Positions 25,563 to 38,869 of a DNA stretch of 64,000 bases are shown in pieces. The notes beneath the pieces were generated by a model. That model saw only the letters and a list, made by a program, of their open reading frames with translations, was not told the origin of the DNA and ran no database searches. The translations under genes and the position numbers were made by a program. Positions within the stretch are counted from its first letter, which is position 1, and each line of letters begins with the position of its first letter. Location of the stretch: the NCBI GenBank assembly GCA_004794655.1, contig SMMW01000145.1, forward strand, positions 2,529,501-2,593,500. Reading direction: 5' to 3'. The stretch is from Marisa cornuarietis (lineage: Eukaryota > Mollusca > Gastropoda > Architaenioglossa > Ampullariidae).

Positions 25563-26049
25563 TGGCTTCATACTGCAGTGAGCTAGCGGCCGAGTGTTTG
25601 TGGCGCGCTCTTTGTAGCTGGCGGTAGTGACAGACTCATTAATCTCCCGTAAGTTTTCTCACAGTCAGCAAGACTTTGATAGTAACATCAAAGACCCTCA
25701 TCAGCAGGGCATGGCAGGCCGAGGTCCAGGTAAATCACGGCGTCCTACCCTGCACCTGCACCCGCTGCCGGTCGCTGTCACGGTCTAGTGCGTCACGACC
25801 TCAGCGACGACGTCCCGCGGCGACTAATGACGTCAGGCGGGGGTTCATCCAACTGTCAAAGTGCTGAGAGCGACGGTGACGACAAGCGACTGGAGGGATC
25901 TTCTTGCACCCCACGGGGTGGTCCGTCGTGTGTGATCTACATCTGACTAAGTAGTCACATCCACGTGCATTTACCGACATGCACCACTGATAATGGATTG
26001 GAATGTGACAAATTATCCGATCACAGGATTGAATTATCATTAGAACAAG
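25563..26049. other. unique stretch
   Basis: CpG-rich in part. No exon supported. Confidence 0.5.
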
Positions 26050-26850
26050 GCGCATAGTGGTAGATAAGAACTAACACCTCACAGTACAGTGGTAGATAAG
26101 AACTAACAGCTCACAGTATAGTGGTAGATAAGAACTAAAACCTCACAGTATAGTGGTGTATAAGAACTAAAACCTCACAGTATAGTGGTATATAATAGCT
26201 AACACCTCACAGTATAATGGTACATAAGAACTAACACCTCACAGTATAGTGGTAGATAAGAACTAACACCTCAGAGTATAGTGGTATATAAGAAATAACA
26301 CCTCAGAGTATAGTGGTAGATAAGAACTAACACCTCACAGTATAGTGGTAGATAATAGCTAACACCTCACAGTATAGTGGTAGATAAGAACTAACACCTC
26401 ACAGTATAGTGGTAGATAATAGCTAACACCTCACAGTATAGTGGTAGATAAGAACTGACACCTCAGAGTATAGTGGTATATAAGAACTAACACCTCACAG
26501 TATAGTGGTATATACGAACTAACACCTCACAGTATAGTAGTGTATAAGATCAAACAGCTCACAGTATAGTGTTATATAAGAACTAACACCTCACAGTATA
26601 GTAGTATAGAAGAACTAACACCTCACAGTATAGTGGTATATAAGAACTGACACCTCACAGTATAGTGGTAAATAAGAACTAACACCTAACAGTATAGTGG
26701 TGTATAAGAACAAACACCTCAAAGTATAGATGTAGATAAGAACACCTCAGAGTATAGTGGTATAGCAGAACTAAGACCCCAGAGTATAGTGATATATAAG
26801 AACTAACACCTCACAGTATAGTGGTATATAAGAACTAACGCTCGCTCTTC
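26050..26850. repeat. 32-bp minisatellite, ~25 copies
   Basis: Core AAGAACTAACACCTCACAGT followed by ATAGTGGTAGAT; alternates with GATAATAGCTAACACC forms. Confidence 0.95.
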
Positions 26851-27880
26851 TCAGGGTATAGCGGTACATAAGGACGAACACACAGAGTATAGTAAAGGAC
26901 TAACACTCTCAGGGTATAGTGATACATAAGGACTAACACTCTCAGGGTATAGCGTTACATAAGGACTAACACTATAAGGGTATAGTGATACATAAGGACT
27001 AACACACAGAGTATAGTGATACATAAGGACTAACACACAGAGTATAGTAATACATAAGGACTAACACTCTCAGTGTATAGTGATACATAAGGACTAACAC
27101 ACAGAGTATAGTAATACATAAGGACTAACACTCTCAGTGAATAGTGATACATAAGGACTAACACACAGTATAGTAAAGGACTAACACTCTCAATGTATAG
27201 TGATACATAAGGACTAACTCTCTCAGTGTATAGTGATACATAAGGACTAACACAGAGAGTATAGTAAAGGACTAACACTTTCAGTGTATAGTGATACATA
27301 AGGACTAACACTCTCAGTGTATAGTGGTACATAAGGACTAACACTCTCAGTGTATAGTGATACATAAGGACTAACACACAGTATAGTAAAGGACTAACAC
27401 TCTCAGTGTATAGTGATACATAAGGACTAACTCTCTCAGCGTATAGTGGTACATAAGGACTAACACACAGAGTATAGTAAAGGACTAACACTCTCAGTGT
27501 ATAGTGGTACATAAGGACTAACACTCTCAGTGTATAGTGATACATAAGGACTAGCTCTCTCAGTGTATAGTGGTACATAAGGACTAACACTCTCAGTGTA
27601 TAGTGATACATAAGGACTAACTCTCTCAGTGTATAGTGGTACATAGGGACTAACACACCGAGTATAGTGATACATAAGGACTAACTCTCTCAGTGTATAG
27701 TGGTACATAAGGACTAACACACAGTATAGTAAAGGACTAACACTCTCAGTGTATAGTGATACATAAGGACTAGCTCTCTCAGTGTATAGTGGTACATAAG
27801 GACTAACACTCTCAGTGTATAGTGATACATAAGGACTAACTCTCTCAGTGTATAGTGGTACATAAGGACTAACACTCATC
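26851..27880. repeat. 33-bp minisatellite related to the preceding array
   Basis: Core AAGGACTAACACTCTCAGTG followed by TATAGTGATACAT; a shorter form (CACACAGAGTATAGTAAAGG) recurs every few units. It shares the ACTAACAC...CAG.GTATAGTG.TA frame with the adjacent 32-bp array. Confidence 0.95.
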
Positions 27881-28204
27881 TGAGGGTGTGGTAGTAAGTG
27901 TTGACTGATTTAGACTGACGATCGTAATCTCAGTAAAAATGTATTTACGTTAAATTAGTTCTTATTTGTTCAACGGGCTGTCCTGGGTTCAGATCTCGTC
28001 TCGGGCACGCTGTTCTTTCTGTGCACGTGACACTTGTTAACACGGGCCGGGTGATTACCGTGATCTCGCCTTAGTGGCTCGGCGTCAAACTTTGATTACA
28101 GTTCTGCTGCTCGCCAACTACAGGAGAAAACAGTTCTTCTTAAGCAGAGGTACAGGTCATATAGTTTACTACAAGTCACATACAAGTCAAAGAAGCCAGA
28201 AGCT
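27881..28204. mobile_element. possible tRNA-derived SINE fragment
   Basis: GGGTTCAGATCTCG (27977-27990) followed by TCTCGGGCACGCTG resembles the pol III B box and downstream stretch of tRNA-type SINEs (GGTTCRANYCC). No A box is found at the expected distance upstream, so this would be a truncated copy. Low certainty. Confidence 0.3.
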
Positions 28205-28312
28205 TGACCCGCTGAGATTTGTCTTCTTAACAGATGGAAGCTGAGATTTGTCGTCTTAACAGATGGAAGCTGAGATTTGTTGGACGTTTTGTCATCTTAA
28301 CAGATGGAAGCT
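28205..28312. repeat. 29-bp repeat, 3 copies
   Basis: GCTGAGATTTGTCNTCTTAA then CAGATGGAA; the third copy has a TTGGACGTTT insertion. Confidence 0.9.
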
Positions 28313-29094
28313 GCTCCCACGTGCGATTTCACACAACGTTTCAAAGACCTTTTTACCAAAAAAAAGTGTTTTTAAAATTTACAGCTGTTAACCTTGACAG
28401 TCATGGCTGAGGAGGTTTGTCGGACACCTTCCCTTGTCCTTTTCAGCGCCGGCTACAGCTACACTTCCGGTAGACCTCACACCTGACAGAAGTTACAGCC
28501 TGCTGCTGGTGCACCCCGTTCCCTGCGGACTGAATAAAACAAGCAGCTACCCGGTTAATGACCCTTTTCGTGTTCCTCGTTGACGCCGTGTGGCGAGCTA
28601 GTGTGATGCTCAGTCGACTACAAGTAGAGAGCGAAGACTGACCCCCTCCCTCCCTCCTACCCTCGCCATTAACATGTTACGAGGCTATAAAGGTGGGAGC
28701 CGAGTGTCGAATATCCGCCACTAACTGTTCAGTAGTTACAGGTGCCATCACACATAGAAAGATATGACATAGAACGGGGAGAGGATCCTAGTGTCGAGTA
28801 AATCTCGATAACTGTTCAGTAGTTACACGTGCCATCAGTTTGTAACATGCTGTAACAAACTGCAATCAAGTCAAGGTTACTACTACTGACACGTACAGTA
28901 TGACTGACTCACATTGGTACTACCCACTTACTCACTGTATCATTAACTCACACTCCAGCTCGTTTTCTCGCTCACTAACACTCATTCCTACCTTCTGGAC
29001 GAATGGTCGCTCGTTATGAAGTCACGTGGACTAACAAAGTCTGTAATCAATAACTCTGTTCATACATATAGACATAACGTCACGTGCCACTAGC
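28313..29094. other. unique stretch with one loose duplication
   Basis: TAACTGTTCAGTAGTTACA and GTGCCATCA occur at 28723 and 28810. A CTATAAAGG word lies at 28685. No gene supported. Confidence 0.5.
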
Positions 29095-30854
29095 ATGAGC
29101 CCGTTCACACATGTCACTGTGAACTCATGTGTCACTAGTGTCAGAGCACGTCCACACACATATATGTGTGCATATAGATAGATACAAACATGAACTCATG
29201 TGTCACTAGTGTCACAGCGCGTCCACACACATATATGTGTGCATATAGATAGATACAAACATGAACTCATGTGTCACTAGTGTCAGCGTATTCATATATC
29301 TATATGATGTCATGTGTCACTAGTGTCAGAGAGCATTCATATATATATGAAGTCATGTGTCACTAGTGTCAGAGCGCATTCATATATATATGAAGTCATG
29401 TGTCACTAGTGTCAGCGTATTCATATACATATATATATGATGTCATGTGTCACTAGTGTCAGAGCGCATTCATATATATATGAAGTCATGTGTCACTAGT
29501 GTCAGCGTATTCATATATATATATATGATGTCATGTGTCACTAGTGTCAGCGCATTCATATATATGATGTCATGTGTCACTAGAGTCAGCGTATTCATAT
29601 ATATATATATATGATGTCATGTGTCACTAGTGTCAGCGTATTCATATATATATATTTGAAGTCATGTGTCACTAGTGTCAGCGTATTCATATATATATAT
29701 GATGTCATGTGTCACTAGTGTCAGCGCATTCATATATATATATATATATATATGATGTCATATGTCACTTGTGTCAGAGCGCATTTATATATATGATGTC
29801 ATGTATCACTAGTGTCAGCGTATTTATATATATATATATGAAGTCATGTGTCACTAGTGTCAGCGTATTCATATATATATATATATGATGTCATGTGTCA
29901 CTAGTGTCAGCGCATTCATATATATGATGTCATGTGTCACTAGAGTCAGCGTATTCATGTATATATATATATGATGTCATGTGTCACTAGTGTCAGCGTA
30001 TTCATATATATATATATAATGTCATGTGTCACTATTGTCAGCGTATTCATATATTTATTTGAAGTCATGTTACACTAGTGTCAGCGTATTCATATATATA
30101 TATATTATGTCATGTGTCACTGTTGTCAGCGCATTCATATATATATATGATGTCATATGTCACTTGTGTCAGAGCGCATTTATATATATATGATGTCATC
30201 TGTCACTAGTGTCAGCGTATTCATATATATATGATGTCATGTGTCACTAGTGTCAGCGTATTCATATATATATATATGAAGTCATGTGTCACTAGTGTCA
30301 GCGTATTCATATATATATATATATAATGTCATATGTCACTAGTGTCAGAGCGCGTTTATATATATATATGATGCCATGTGTCGCTAGTGTCAGCGTATTC
30401 ATATATATATGATGTCGTATGTCACTAGTGTCAGTGAGCATTTATATATAGGATGTCATGTGTCACGAGTGTCAGAGCGCATTTATATATATATATGATG
30501 TCATGTGTCACTAGTGTCAGCGTATTCATATATATATATATGATGTAATGTGTCACTAGTGTCAGCGCATTCATATATATATGATGTCATGTGTCACTAG
30601 CGTCAGAGCGCATTTATATATATATATATGATGTCATGTGTCACTAGTGTCAGAGCGCATTTATATATGAATATTTATATGATGTCATGTGTCACAACTG
30701 TCAAAGCGCGTCGACACACATATATGCGTGCATATAGATAGATATGAACATGAAGTGATGTGTCACTAGTGTCAGAGCGCATTTATGTATGGATATATAT
30801 ATATATGATGTCATGTGTACTAGTGTCAGAGCGCATTCATATATGGATATATAT
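29095..30854. repeat. palindrome-rich TA minisatellite
   Basis: Units of about 40-65 bp: GTCATGTGTCACTAGTGTCA, GCGTATTCA or GAGCGCATTCA, and a (TA)n core ending TGATG or TGAAG. Each unit has the palindrome CACTAGTG, and many have a second centred on TTCA(TA)nTGAA. The array continues at 32138-32228 after an inserted element. Confidence 0.95.
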
Positions 30855-32137
30855 GTGACCCTCCACCACGAAAGGAGTCTTAAGTCGCGCAGAGCAGTTT
30901 CGTGCTAGAGGCTCGGAAAGTTGATTCGGGTCAATTTTGTGTAGTTTGACTTTTTCTTTAAAAATGGATTCCTTAGTTATTAAAGTAACAGGAAAATGCC
31001 CTGTTATGTTGAAATAAAAGTTAGGAATTCTCTTAAAATACGTTTTAATCGAGGTACCACCCCCCCCCCTGCGATCCGTCCCAATTTCCACAGAAAAATG
31101 AGGAAATTGAAACGCTGTTTCGGTACCATTTGCCTGTCAGAGCCCCATCGTGTGTTACCTTGCTAGAAAGCCCGGAGCCTGTATTTTCAGTCTCTTTAAT
31201 GACTGATTCAAATATTAATTTTTCAGATGCTTTATCTACTAAAGTTTAGAAGTAAGCAAATCTCATAGTTGATCTCGACGCTATCCAATGGGAGAGTCAG
31301 ATACCGAAATGTCCTTAGTAACGAAACGAAAGGCGCTTAGCGATTGGCTGAAGGGGACGAAACTCCTTCCATTCGCCAGATTTTGTTCACGTGCTGTGTA
31401 AAGTGAAAGCATCGCGAACTCGTAACTGAGCGACGAATTAGCATTGTGAGCTTTTAATTCATGAAGCCAGTGGAACATTTTGTTTAATAAAGGGGAAAGT
31501 GTTTATTCAGTGCTGTGTGAATTAACAGTACGTGTGCATCCGGGCATGAGTGAACACATGAATTGGCATGAAAGCTGTGCTTCTAGAAACTTTTATTTTT
31601 GTGTGGCCCACCAGTTCTCTTTAAGCTTTCCGGAATGTCAAAGCATGCAGTTTTCTTTTTTTTATTTTCTACTCCTTTTTTGACACACTAGTAGATAATT
31701 TTTGAATATTGTGCTTTTTCTGTGAGTGTGCCTGCTAATTAGCATGCAGTAAGAGTTTTCTTCTCTTTACGTTTATTTCACTAACAGGGCAAGGAGCTAA
31801 AAGTCACACAAATACTCAATGCTATATACTTTTTGTTACTTGAAATTAAGCAGCGTGCTGTATTTTATCATCAGGCAAAATTTAGTACAGTTTGAACAAT
31901 TAGAAGTACCCGTTGCTAAGGGAAAACCTAGTGGAAGCGCTGAATCTTTGAACCCGCTTTTCTCAAAAAGGCCGCCAACGTACTCGCACACTTCAAACCT
32001 TTATAACTCACTCAGTTTAGGGCTAGAAGAACAACTCTGGTATCAAAAGAAAGGTCAGAATCTGTACTTTTTAAAAATATGCAAATTGCACTATCTCAAA
32101 TTTCCGACTAACGACTCATTTCGTCGTGGAGGGTCAC
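30855..32137. mobile_element. 1,283-bp DNA-transposon-like element with ~25-bp terminal inverted repeats
   Basis: The left end GTGACCCTCCACCACGAAA and the right end (complement GTGACCCTCCACGACGAAA) match over about 25 bases with two differences, extending into GGAGTC/TGAGTC. It lies within the TA-rich array; ATATAT flanks both sides, which fits a target-site duplication but is ambiguous in TA repeats. No transposase frame was recognised inside (longest open frames under 110 residues), so it is probably non-autonomous. It also contains a poly-C run at 31061-31069. Confidence 0.8.
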
Positions 32138-32228
32138 ATATATGAAGTCATGTGTCACTAGTGTCAGAGCGCATTCATATATGAATATATATATATATGA
32201 AGTCATGTGTCACTAGTGTCAGAGCGCA
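32138..32228. repeat. continuation of the 29.1-30.85 kb array
   Basis: Two more units with TCATGTGTCACTAGTGTCAG and the TA core follow the inserted element. Confidence 0.95.
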
Positions 32229-32574
32229 TAATAGTGGCATTGATGGTATTGTGTCACGACAATCGGACACCACACACAAGTCTGACCACCCGTCAAAAGA
32301 TGGAGGAGGTTGGATTGGGATGTGTTGCCACACCCACCATACTCGCCGGACCTTGTGTCGTCAGACCTCCGCTTGTTTCTCTTTTCTTCCACCCTCCTTG
32401 GGTGGTCCGAGTAACTTTCAGTTCAGATGAGGATGTCAATCAGCATCTTGCTGAGCTTTCCGCCGATCAAGACAGGTCCTTGTGCTGATGAGGAATTACG
32501 AAGACGCCAGCAATGTGTGCATGTCAGTGTGTTTGCCAAACGTTGACGTGAAGGACAATAACAGGTTGTCATAG
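32229..32574. other. unique spacer
   Basis: No gene recognised. Confidence 0.5.
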
Positions 32575-32950
32575 TCAGTCAATACAGTCAGTCAATATCC
32601 CACAACATGTCTGAGTCCAGTCAGTCAATATTCTACATGTCTGAGTCCAGTCAGTCAATATTCCACAACATGTCTGTGTCCAGTCAGTCAATATTCCACA
32701 ACATGTCTGTGTCCAGTCAGTCAATATTCCACAACATGTCTGAGTCCAGTCAGTCAATATTCCACAACTTGTCTGTGTCCAGTCAGTCAATATTCCACAA
32801 CATGTCTGAGTCCAGTCAGTCAATATTCCACAACTTGTCTGAGTCCAGTCAGTCAATATTCCACAACATGTCTGTGTCCAGTCAGTCAATATTCCACAAC
32901 ATGTCTGAGTCCAGTCAGTCAATATTCCACAACTTGTCTGAGTCAGTCAG
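32575..32950. repeat. 33-bp minisatellite, 11 copies
   Basis: Core GAGTCCAGTCAGTCAATATT followed by CCACAACATGTCT, with GTGTCC and CTTGTC variants. Confidence 0.96.
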
Positions 32951-33744
32951 ACAAACATGTAATGTCTTACGAATAATAAAAAGAAGAAGAAAAGGAAAGC
33001 TAGCCGCCACTCGGTGAGCAGGAGTGAAACAGCAAAAGATGAGATGGCTCGAGTCGCACGACAGCAGGAGTCTATGGAGCCCCCCCCCCACTCCACGTGC
33101 TCTGTGTATTATGTCATCACCGAGGACGCACGTGTCACGGCCTTGTGCACCTGCCAGGTGTGACACTTCGTGCTGGAATGTCGCCGCCGGGTGTCGCGCG
33201 CGGTGATGCGAGAAGCGAGTGCAAATGATTGGCTCCCCGGCGACTGTAAACCATTCTCCGTGATGTCAAACAATCCGGGAATGCTGATAAGAGATTTATT
33301 TTGTGCCGCTAGCCGCACTGGGTGGCTGTCGCCCTCTCACAGCCCCTGATATATGGCTGCCTGCTACAATGGGTGGACTGTGCTGTCCTGCCGGATGTGA
33401 TCAGCAAAACTGCAAGACGTACAGAGAACATTCCAGAAGAACGCTCGTCAATGCACAGCACGCACTTCAATGCGTGAACCGCATTCCCACATCACGTGAC
33501 GACACAAAGCCCACATTCCCACATACTGTGAATATACAATGGCCACAGTCACACATCACATTCCTGACTGAGCATCTGACTCGGCTTTGTGAGTGGCGGC
33601 CTTGAGCTCCACCTCCAGGGTGCTGGGCTTTCGGGGGGAAGGAGGGAAGGAGGTTGCACCAAGTGTCCGACACTGGACGGTGGTTACTAGGGTGTTACTG
33701 ATGACGTAACCATCGGCACAACTGACACTTCAGTCCATTTCAAA
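32951..33744. other. unique stretch
   Basis: Several short open frames without motifs. No gene supported. Confidence 0.5.
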
Positions 33745-34725
33745 TGTGGTCCTTTTCTTTGTAAACAGTTGATTGGGTGGTCCCACTATTTGTAAACAGT
33801 TGATTAGATGGTCCTTCTCTTTATAAACAGTTGATTAGATGGTCCCACCATTTGTAAACAGTTGATTGGGTGGTCTTTCTTTTTGTAAACAGTTGATTGG
33901 GTGGTCTTTCTTTTTGTAAACAGTTGATTAGATGGTCCTTCTCTTTTAAACAGTTGATTGGGTGGTCACACTATTTGTAAACAATTGATTGGGTGGTCCC
34001 ACTATTTGTAAACAATTGACTAGATGGTCCTTCTCTTTATAAACAGTTGATTAGATGGTCCCACCATTTGTAAACAGTTGATTGGGTGGTCTTTCTTTTT
34101 GTAAACAGTTGATTAGATGGTCCTTCTCTTTTAAACAGTTGATTGGGTGGTCCCACTATTTGTAAATAGTTGATTAGATGGTCCCACTATTTGTAAACAG
34201 TTGATTAGAGGGTCCCACTTTTTGTAAATAGTTGATTAGATGGTCCCACTATTTGTAAATAGTTGATTAGATGGTCCCACTATTTGTAAACAGTTGATTA
34301 GATGGTCCCACTATTTGTAAACAGTTGATTGGGTGGTCCCACTTTTTGTAAACAGTTGATTGGGTGGTCCCACTATTTGTAAATAGTTGATTAGATGGTC
34401 CCACTATTTGTAAACAGTTGATTAGATGGTCCCACTATTTGTAAACAGTTGATTGGGTGGTCCTTCTTTTTGTAAACAATTTATTAGATGGTCCTTCTCT
34501 TTAAAAACAGTTGATTAGATGGTCCCACTCTCTGCAATCAGTTGATTGGGTGGTCCCACTATTTGTAAACAGTTGATTAGATGGTCCCACTAATTGTAAA
34601 CAGTTGATTAGATGGTCCCACTAATTGTAAACAGTTGATTAGATGGTCCCACTATTTGTAAACAGTTGATTAGATGGTCTCGCCCTCTGCAAACAGTTGA
34701 TTGGGTGGTCCCAATATTTGAAACA
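33745..34725. repeat. 31-bp minisatellite, ~31 copies
   Basis: Core TTGTAAACAGTTGATTAGAT followed by GGTCCCACTAT; GGGTGG and CTTCTCTT variants are interspersed. Confidence 0.96.
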
Positions 34726-35387
34726 GACATTTACACAATGAACGGGACTGTTAATAACTGGAATTTGAAGAAAGCCCCAAGCATGCACGCGTACACACAG
34801 TCAGTCAGCCAGCCATACAGCCAGCCAGCTACAGCCAACATGCACCACGTGTCGAATTGTATTCTACGTCACGTGACAAGCTCACGCTTGTCAACTCAAC
34901 TTGCGTCTGCCTCCGTTATTGACAGTTTGCTGTGCACTGCACGTGCAATTGAGACTGGTCATCGAAGACCACCTCCCCCCCCCAGCAAACTGATTACTTG
35001 TCACTGTACAATGCTGATGACCGAAACACGGCTTGAGTGAGGAGCAAGATGAGGGAATCTGAGTTGACTAACAAGTTATCTTACTTTTCTTACCATTTAC
35101 AAGAACAACAATCTAAAGTTAGGTCCGTGAATTACAGAGGGAGTACACAAACACGCACGCACGCACACACGCACACACATATATATGAATGAATGGTAAA
35201 TCCATTTCACATAGAACTTTAAAATGTCGCAATCTGAACACCGTTTGTAGTTGACCACAAAGTTCTTTTAAATCTGTTGTCCTTCCAAAATATACAACTG
35301 GCGCCTGAGACTAAACTGTAGTCAGCTCGTGACACCGGACTACCTCCATCGCACTTCACACAAAGTGCAGGTGCTGATGATGACAAC
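34726..35387. other. unique stretch
   Basis: CAGCCAGC words at 34806-34835, poly-C at 34976-34983 and a short CACGCACA run at 35152-35180. No gene. Confidence 0.5.
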
Positions 35388-35436
35388 AACGACGACGACG
35401 ACGACGACGATGATGATGATGATGATGATGATGATC
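35388..35436. repeat. (GAC)n(GAT)n trinucleotide repeat
   Basis: Eight or so GAC-type then nine or so GAT-type triplets. Confidence 0.96.
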
Positions 35437-35463
35437 TGCAGCTAGTTCAGTCAAACGGGATCT

Positions 35464-35589
35464 GTGTGTGTGTGTGTGTGTATGTGTGTGTGTGTATGTG
35501 AGAACGTGTCAGTGTAAGTGTGATTGTAGGAGTGTGTGCATGTGTGTGTTTGTGCGTGTATCTGAAGATTTATTTACTGTTAGTTATTC

Positions 35590-35679
<90 letters not shown>
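35464..35679. repeat. (TG)n microsatellite incl. (TG)44
   Basis: Imperfect GT at 35464-35500, then a perfect 88-bp run at 35592-35679. Confidence 0.97.
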
Positions 35680-35681
<2 letters not shown>

Positions 35682-35794
35682 TGGACTGTGAGTCATCGAC
35701 CTACCTAGAGAAGTATGCATATCGATGACATACCACAGGAGGCTGTTAGCGTGTGACTCAATCATATGAGGTTATAAGGCTGAGCTCATCATAT

Positions 35795-37340
35795 TTGATG
35801 GCCACTTAATATACTGAATGACAACAGTAGCACTCCACTACAAGGAGTACTGATGGCCACTTAATATACTGAATGACAATAGCACTCCACTACAAGGAGT
35901 ACTGATGGCCACTTAATATACTGAATGACAATAGCACTCCACTACAAGGAGTACTGATGGTCACTTAATATACTGAATGACAATAGCACTCCACTACAAG
36001 GAGTACTGATGGCCACTTAATATACTGAATGACAATAGCACTCCACTACAAGGAGTACTGATGGCCACTTAATATACTGAATGACAATAGCACTCCACTA
36101 CAAGGAGTACTGATGGCCACTTAATATACTGAATGACAATAGCACTCCACTACAAGGAGTACTGATGACCACTTAATATACTGAATGACAATAGCACTCC
36201 ACTACAAGGAGTACTGATGGCCACTTAATATACTAAATGACAGTAGCACTCCACTACAAGGAGTACTGATGGCCACTTAATATACTGAATGACAACAGTA
36301 GCACTCCACTACAAGGAGTACTGATGGTCACAATATACTGAATGACAACAATAGCACTCCACTACAAGGAGTACTGATGGCCACTTAATATACTGAATGA
36401 CAATAGCACTCCACTACAAGGAGTACTGATGGCCACTTAATATACTGAATGACAACAATAGCACTCCACTACAAGGAGTACTGATGGCCACTTAATATAC
36501 TGAATGCCAACAATAGCACTCCACTACAGGGAGTACTTATGGCCACTTAATATACTGAATGACAACAATAGCACTCTACTACAAGGAGAACTGATGGTCA
36601 CAATACACTGAATGACAACAATAGCACTCCACTACAAGTACTAATGGCCACTTAATATACTGAATGACAATAGCACTCCACTACAAGGAGTACTGATGAC
36701 CACTTAATATACTGAATGACAATAGCACTCCACTACAAGGAGTACTGATGACCACTTAATATACTGAATGACAACAGTAGCACTCCACTACAAGGAGTAC
36801 TGATGGTCACTTAATATACTGAATGACAGTAGCACTCCACTACAAGGAGTACTGATGGCCACTTAATATACTGAATGACAGTAGCATTCCACTAGAAGGA
36901 TTAGTGATGACCACTTAATATACTGAATGACAATAGCACTCCACTACAAGGAGTACTGATGACCACCTAATATACTGAATGACAACAGTAGCACTCCACT
37001 ACAAGGAGTACTGATGGCCACTTAATATACTGAATGACAGTAGCACTCCACTACAAGGAGTACTGATGGCCACTTAATATACTGAATGACAGTAGCACTT
37101 CACTACAAGGAGTACTGATGACCACTTAATATACTGAATGACAACAGTAGCACTCCACTACAAGGAGTACTGATGGTCACTTAATATACTGAATGACAGT
37201 AGCACTCCACTACAAGGAGTACTGATGGCCACTTAATATACTGAATGACAGTAGCACTCCACTACAAGGAGTACTGATGACCACTTAATATACTGAATGA
37301 CAGTAGCATTCCACTACAAGGATTAGTGATGACCACTGCC
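35795..37340. repeat. 52-bp minisatellite, ~29 copies
   Basis: Core TGATGGCCACTTAATATACT, then GAATGACAATAGCACTCCAC and TACAAGGAGTAC. Insertions of CAA before TAGCAC give 55-bp copies. Confidence 0.97.
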
Positions 37341-37440
37341 TGTCAGTATACATTATACATGTTCTGTGCCTCTCAGTATACATTAGACGTGTTCTTGTTA
37401 GTAAACATTATACGTGTTCTGTGCCTCTCAATATACATGT
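37341..37440. repeat. ~30-bp repeat, 3 copies
   Basis: ACATTATACATGTTCTGTGC then CTCTCAGTATA, with diverged copies. Confidence 0.85.
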
Positions 37441-38349
37441 GTTTCATGTACACATCAACGTATACGTGTATTTTTCGTATGTCATATACGAGTTTCATTA
37501 CATATCTTACAGTTTGATGTAGGGGGGGACCTGCGGACGTATGGGAAGCAGCAGTCAAATGTCACGATTTGTGTAGTTGCGATCGAGTTATATATTCCAC
37601 ATCATAAGCTCCCGGTCAAATGTCACGACACTTGTGATGGCGAGTTATGCACTCCACATCATACACTCCTGCTGTTCACGCACCCTCTCGGCGCTAGACT
37701 ATCGTGATTACAATTTATAACACCCACCCCCACCACTCCCTCCACCCGCTACTGACACCCTCTTGTCCCTGGCTGACGACGAGCGGCAGAGGGCGAGCAC
37801 GTGACTGCGCCACCCCGCTCGGCGCTAAGTTTAGCCCTGGAAATCCCAGACCACAAGCCGTCCTACTTACACACCCCCGCCTGACCCACTTTCACCGCCG
37901 GTGTGACCTGTCTGTCCTGCCAGCAAGTCGTACGAGGGGGCGTTGGTGGAGTAGGTTGTCTCCCGTCTCTCCCCCCAGCCCTCACTTTTTCTTCACAAGA
38001 GCTTCACGCACCATGCTTTCGCCGCCATGTCAAAGCACGTGACAGAGAACTTCCAGGTGAAGGCTACCCCTCGACACTGTCTTACTTTCATGAAAACTCT
38101 AGGTAGAGCTCTATCCACACTCATGAAAATATACCTACAAGTCTCAGAGGGATCAAAGGTCTTGGAGAGAGAAATGTTGTCCTTGTGTCTGTGTGACGTT
38201 GTAAACCTGAGTTCATCACGTGTCTGCGCTGTCCGCACTCTGATACTTTCTCACCTGTCTGTCCTACCTGAGTCGTGCTGTCTTCTGCTGCACTAGCTGA
38301 CGTCATTGATTATTAATGTTTCATCTTTGCTGTGACGTGTGTGTAGACT
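37441..38349. other. unique stretch
   Basis: A loose duplication around GGTCAAATGTCACGA (37553, 37613). GC-rich from 37.7 to 38.0 kb. No exon supported. Confidence 0.5.
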
Positions 38350-38757
38350 ACTGTCTTACTGTGGTGCGTGTCTACTGTGATGTATTCTACTGTCTTACTG
38401 TGGTGCGTGTCTACTGTGATGTATTCTACTGTCTTACTGTGGTGCGTGTCTACTGTGATGTATTCTACTGTCTTACTGTGGTGCGTGTCTACTGTGATGT
38501 ATTCTACTGTCTTACTGTGGTGCGTGTCTACTGTGATGTATTCTACTGTCTTACTGTGGTGCGTGTCTACTGTGATGTATTCTACTGTCTTACTGTGGTG
38601 CGTGTCTACTGTGATGTATTCTACTGTCTTACTGTGGTGCGTGTCTACTGTGATGTATTCTACTGTCTTATGTGGTGCGTGTCTACTGTGATGTATTCTA
38701 CTGTCTTACTGTGGTGCGTGTCTACTGTGATGTATTCTACTGTCTTATATGGTGCGT
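38350..38757. repeat. 39-bp minisatellite, ~11 copies
   Basis: Core CTGTCTTACTGTGGTGCGTG followed by TCTACTGTGATGTATTCTA; copies almost identical until one-base deletions near 38665 and 38750. Confidence 0.97.
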
Positions 38758-38869
38758 GTCGACTGTCACGGTGACGCGCGTCTAGAATATTCTGTTCCAT
38801 CTGTGGTGTGATATGTTTGTCTCGAAATGAATTCTATGCTCCATCTTTTTATGCGATGTCCAGTGTGCA

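Noticed and set aside
31480..32145. Open frames of 67 and 108 codons inside the TIR element as a transposase
   Set aside because: Too short and with no DDE/DDD or zinc-finger motif visible.
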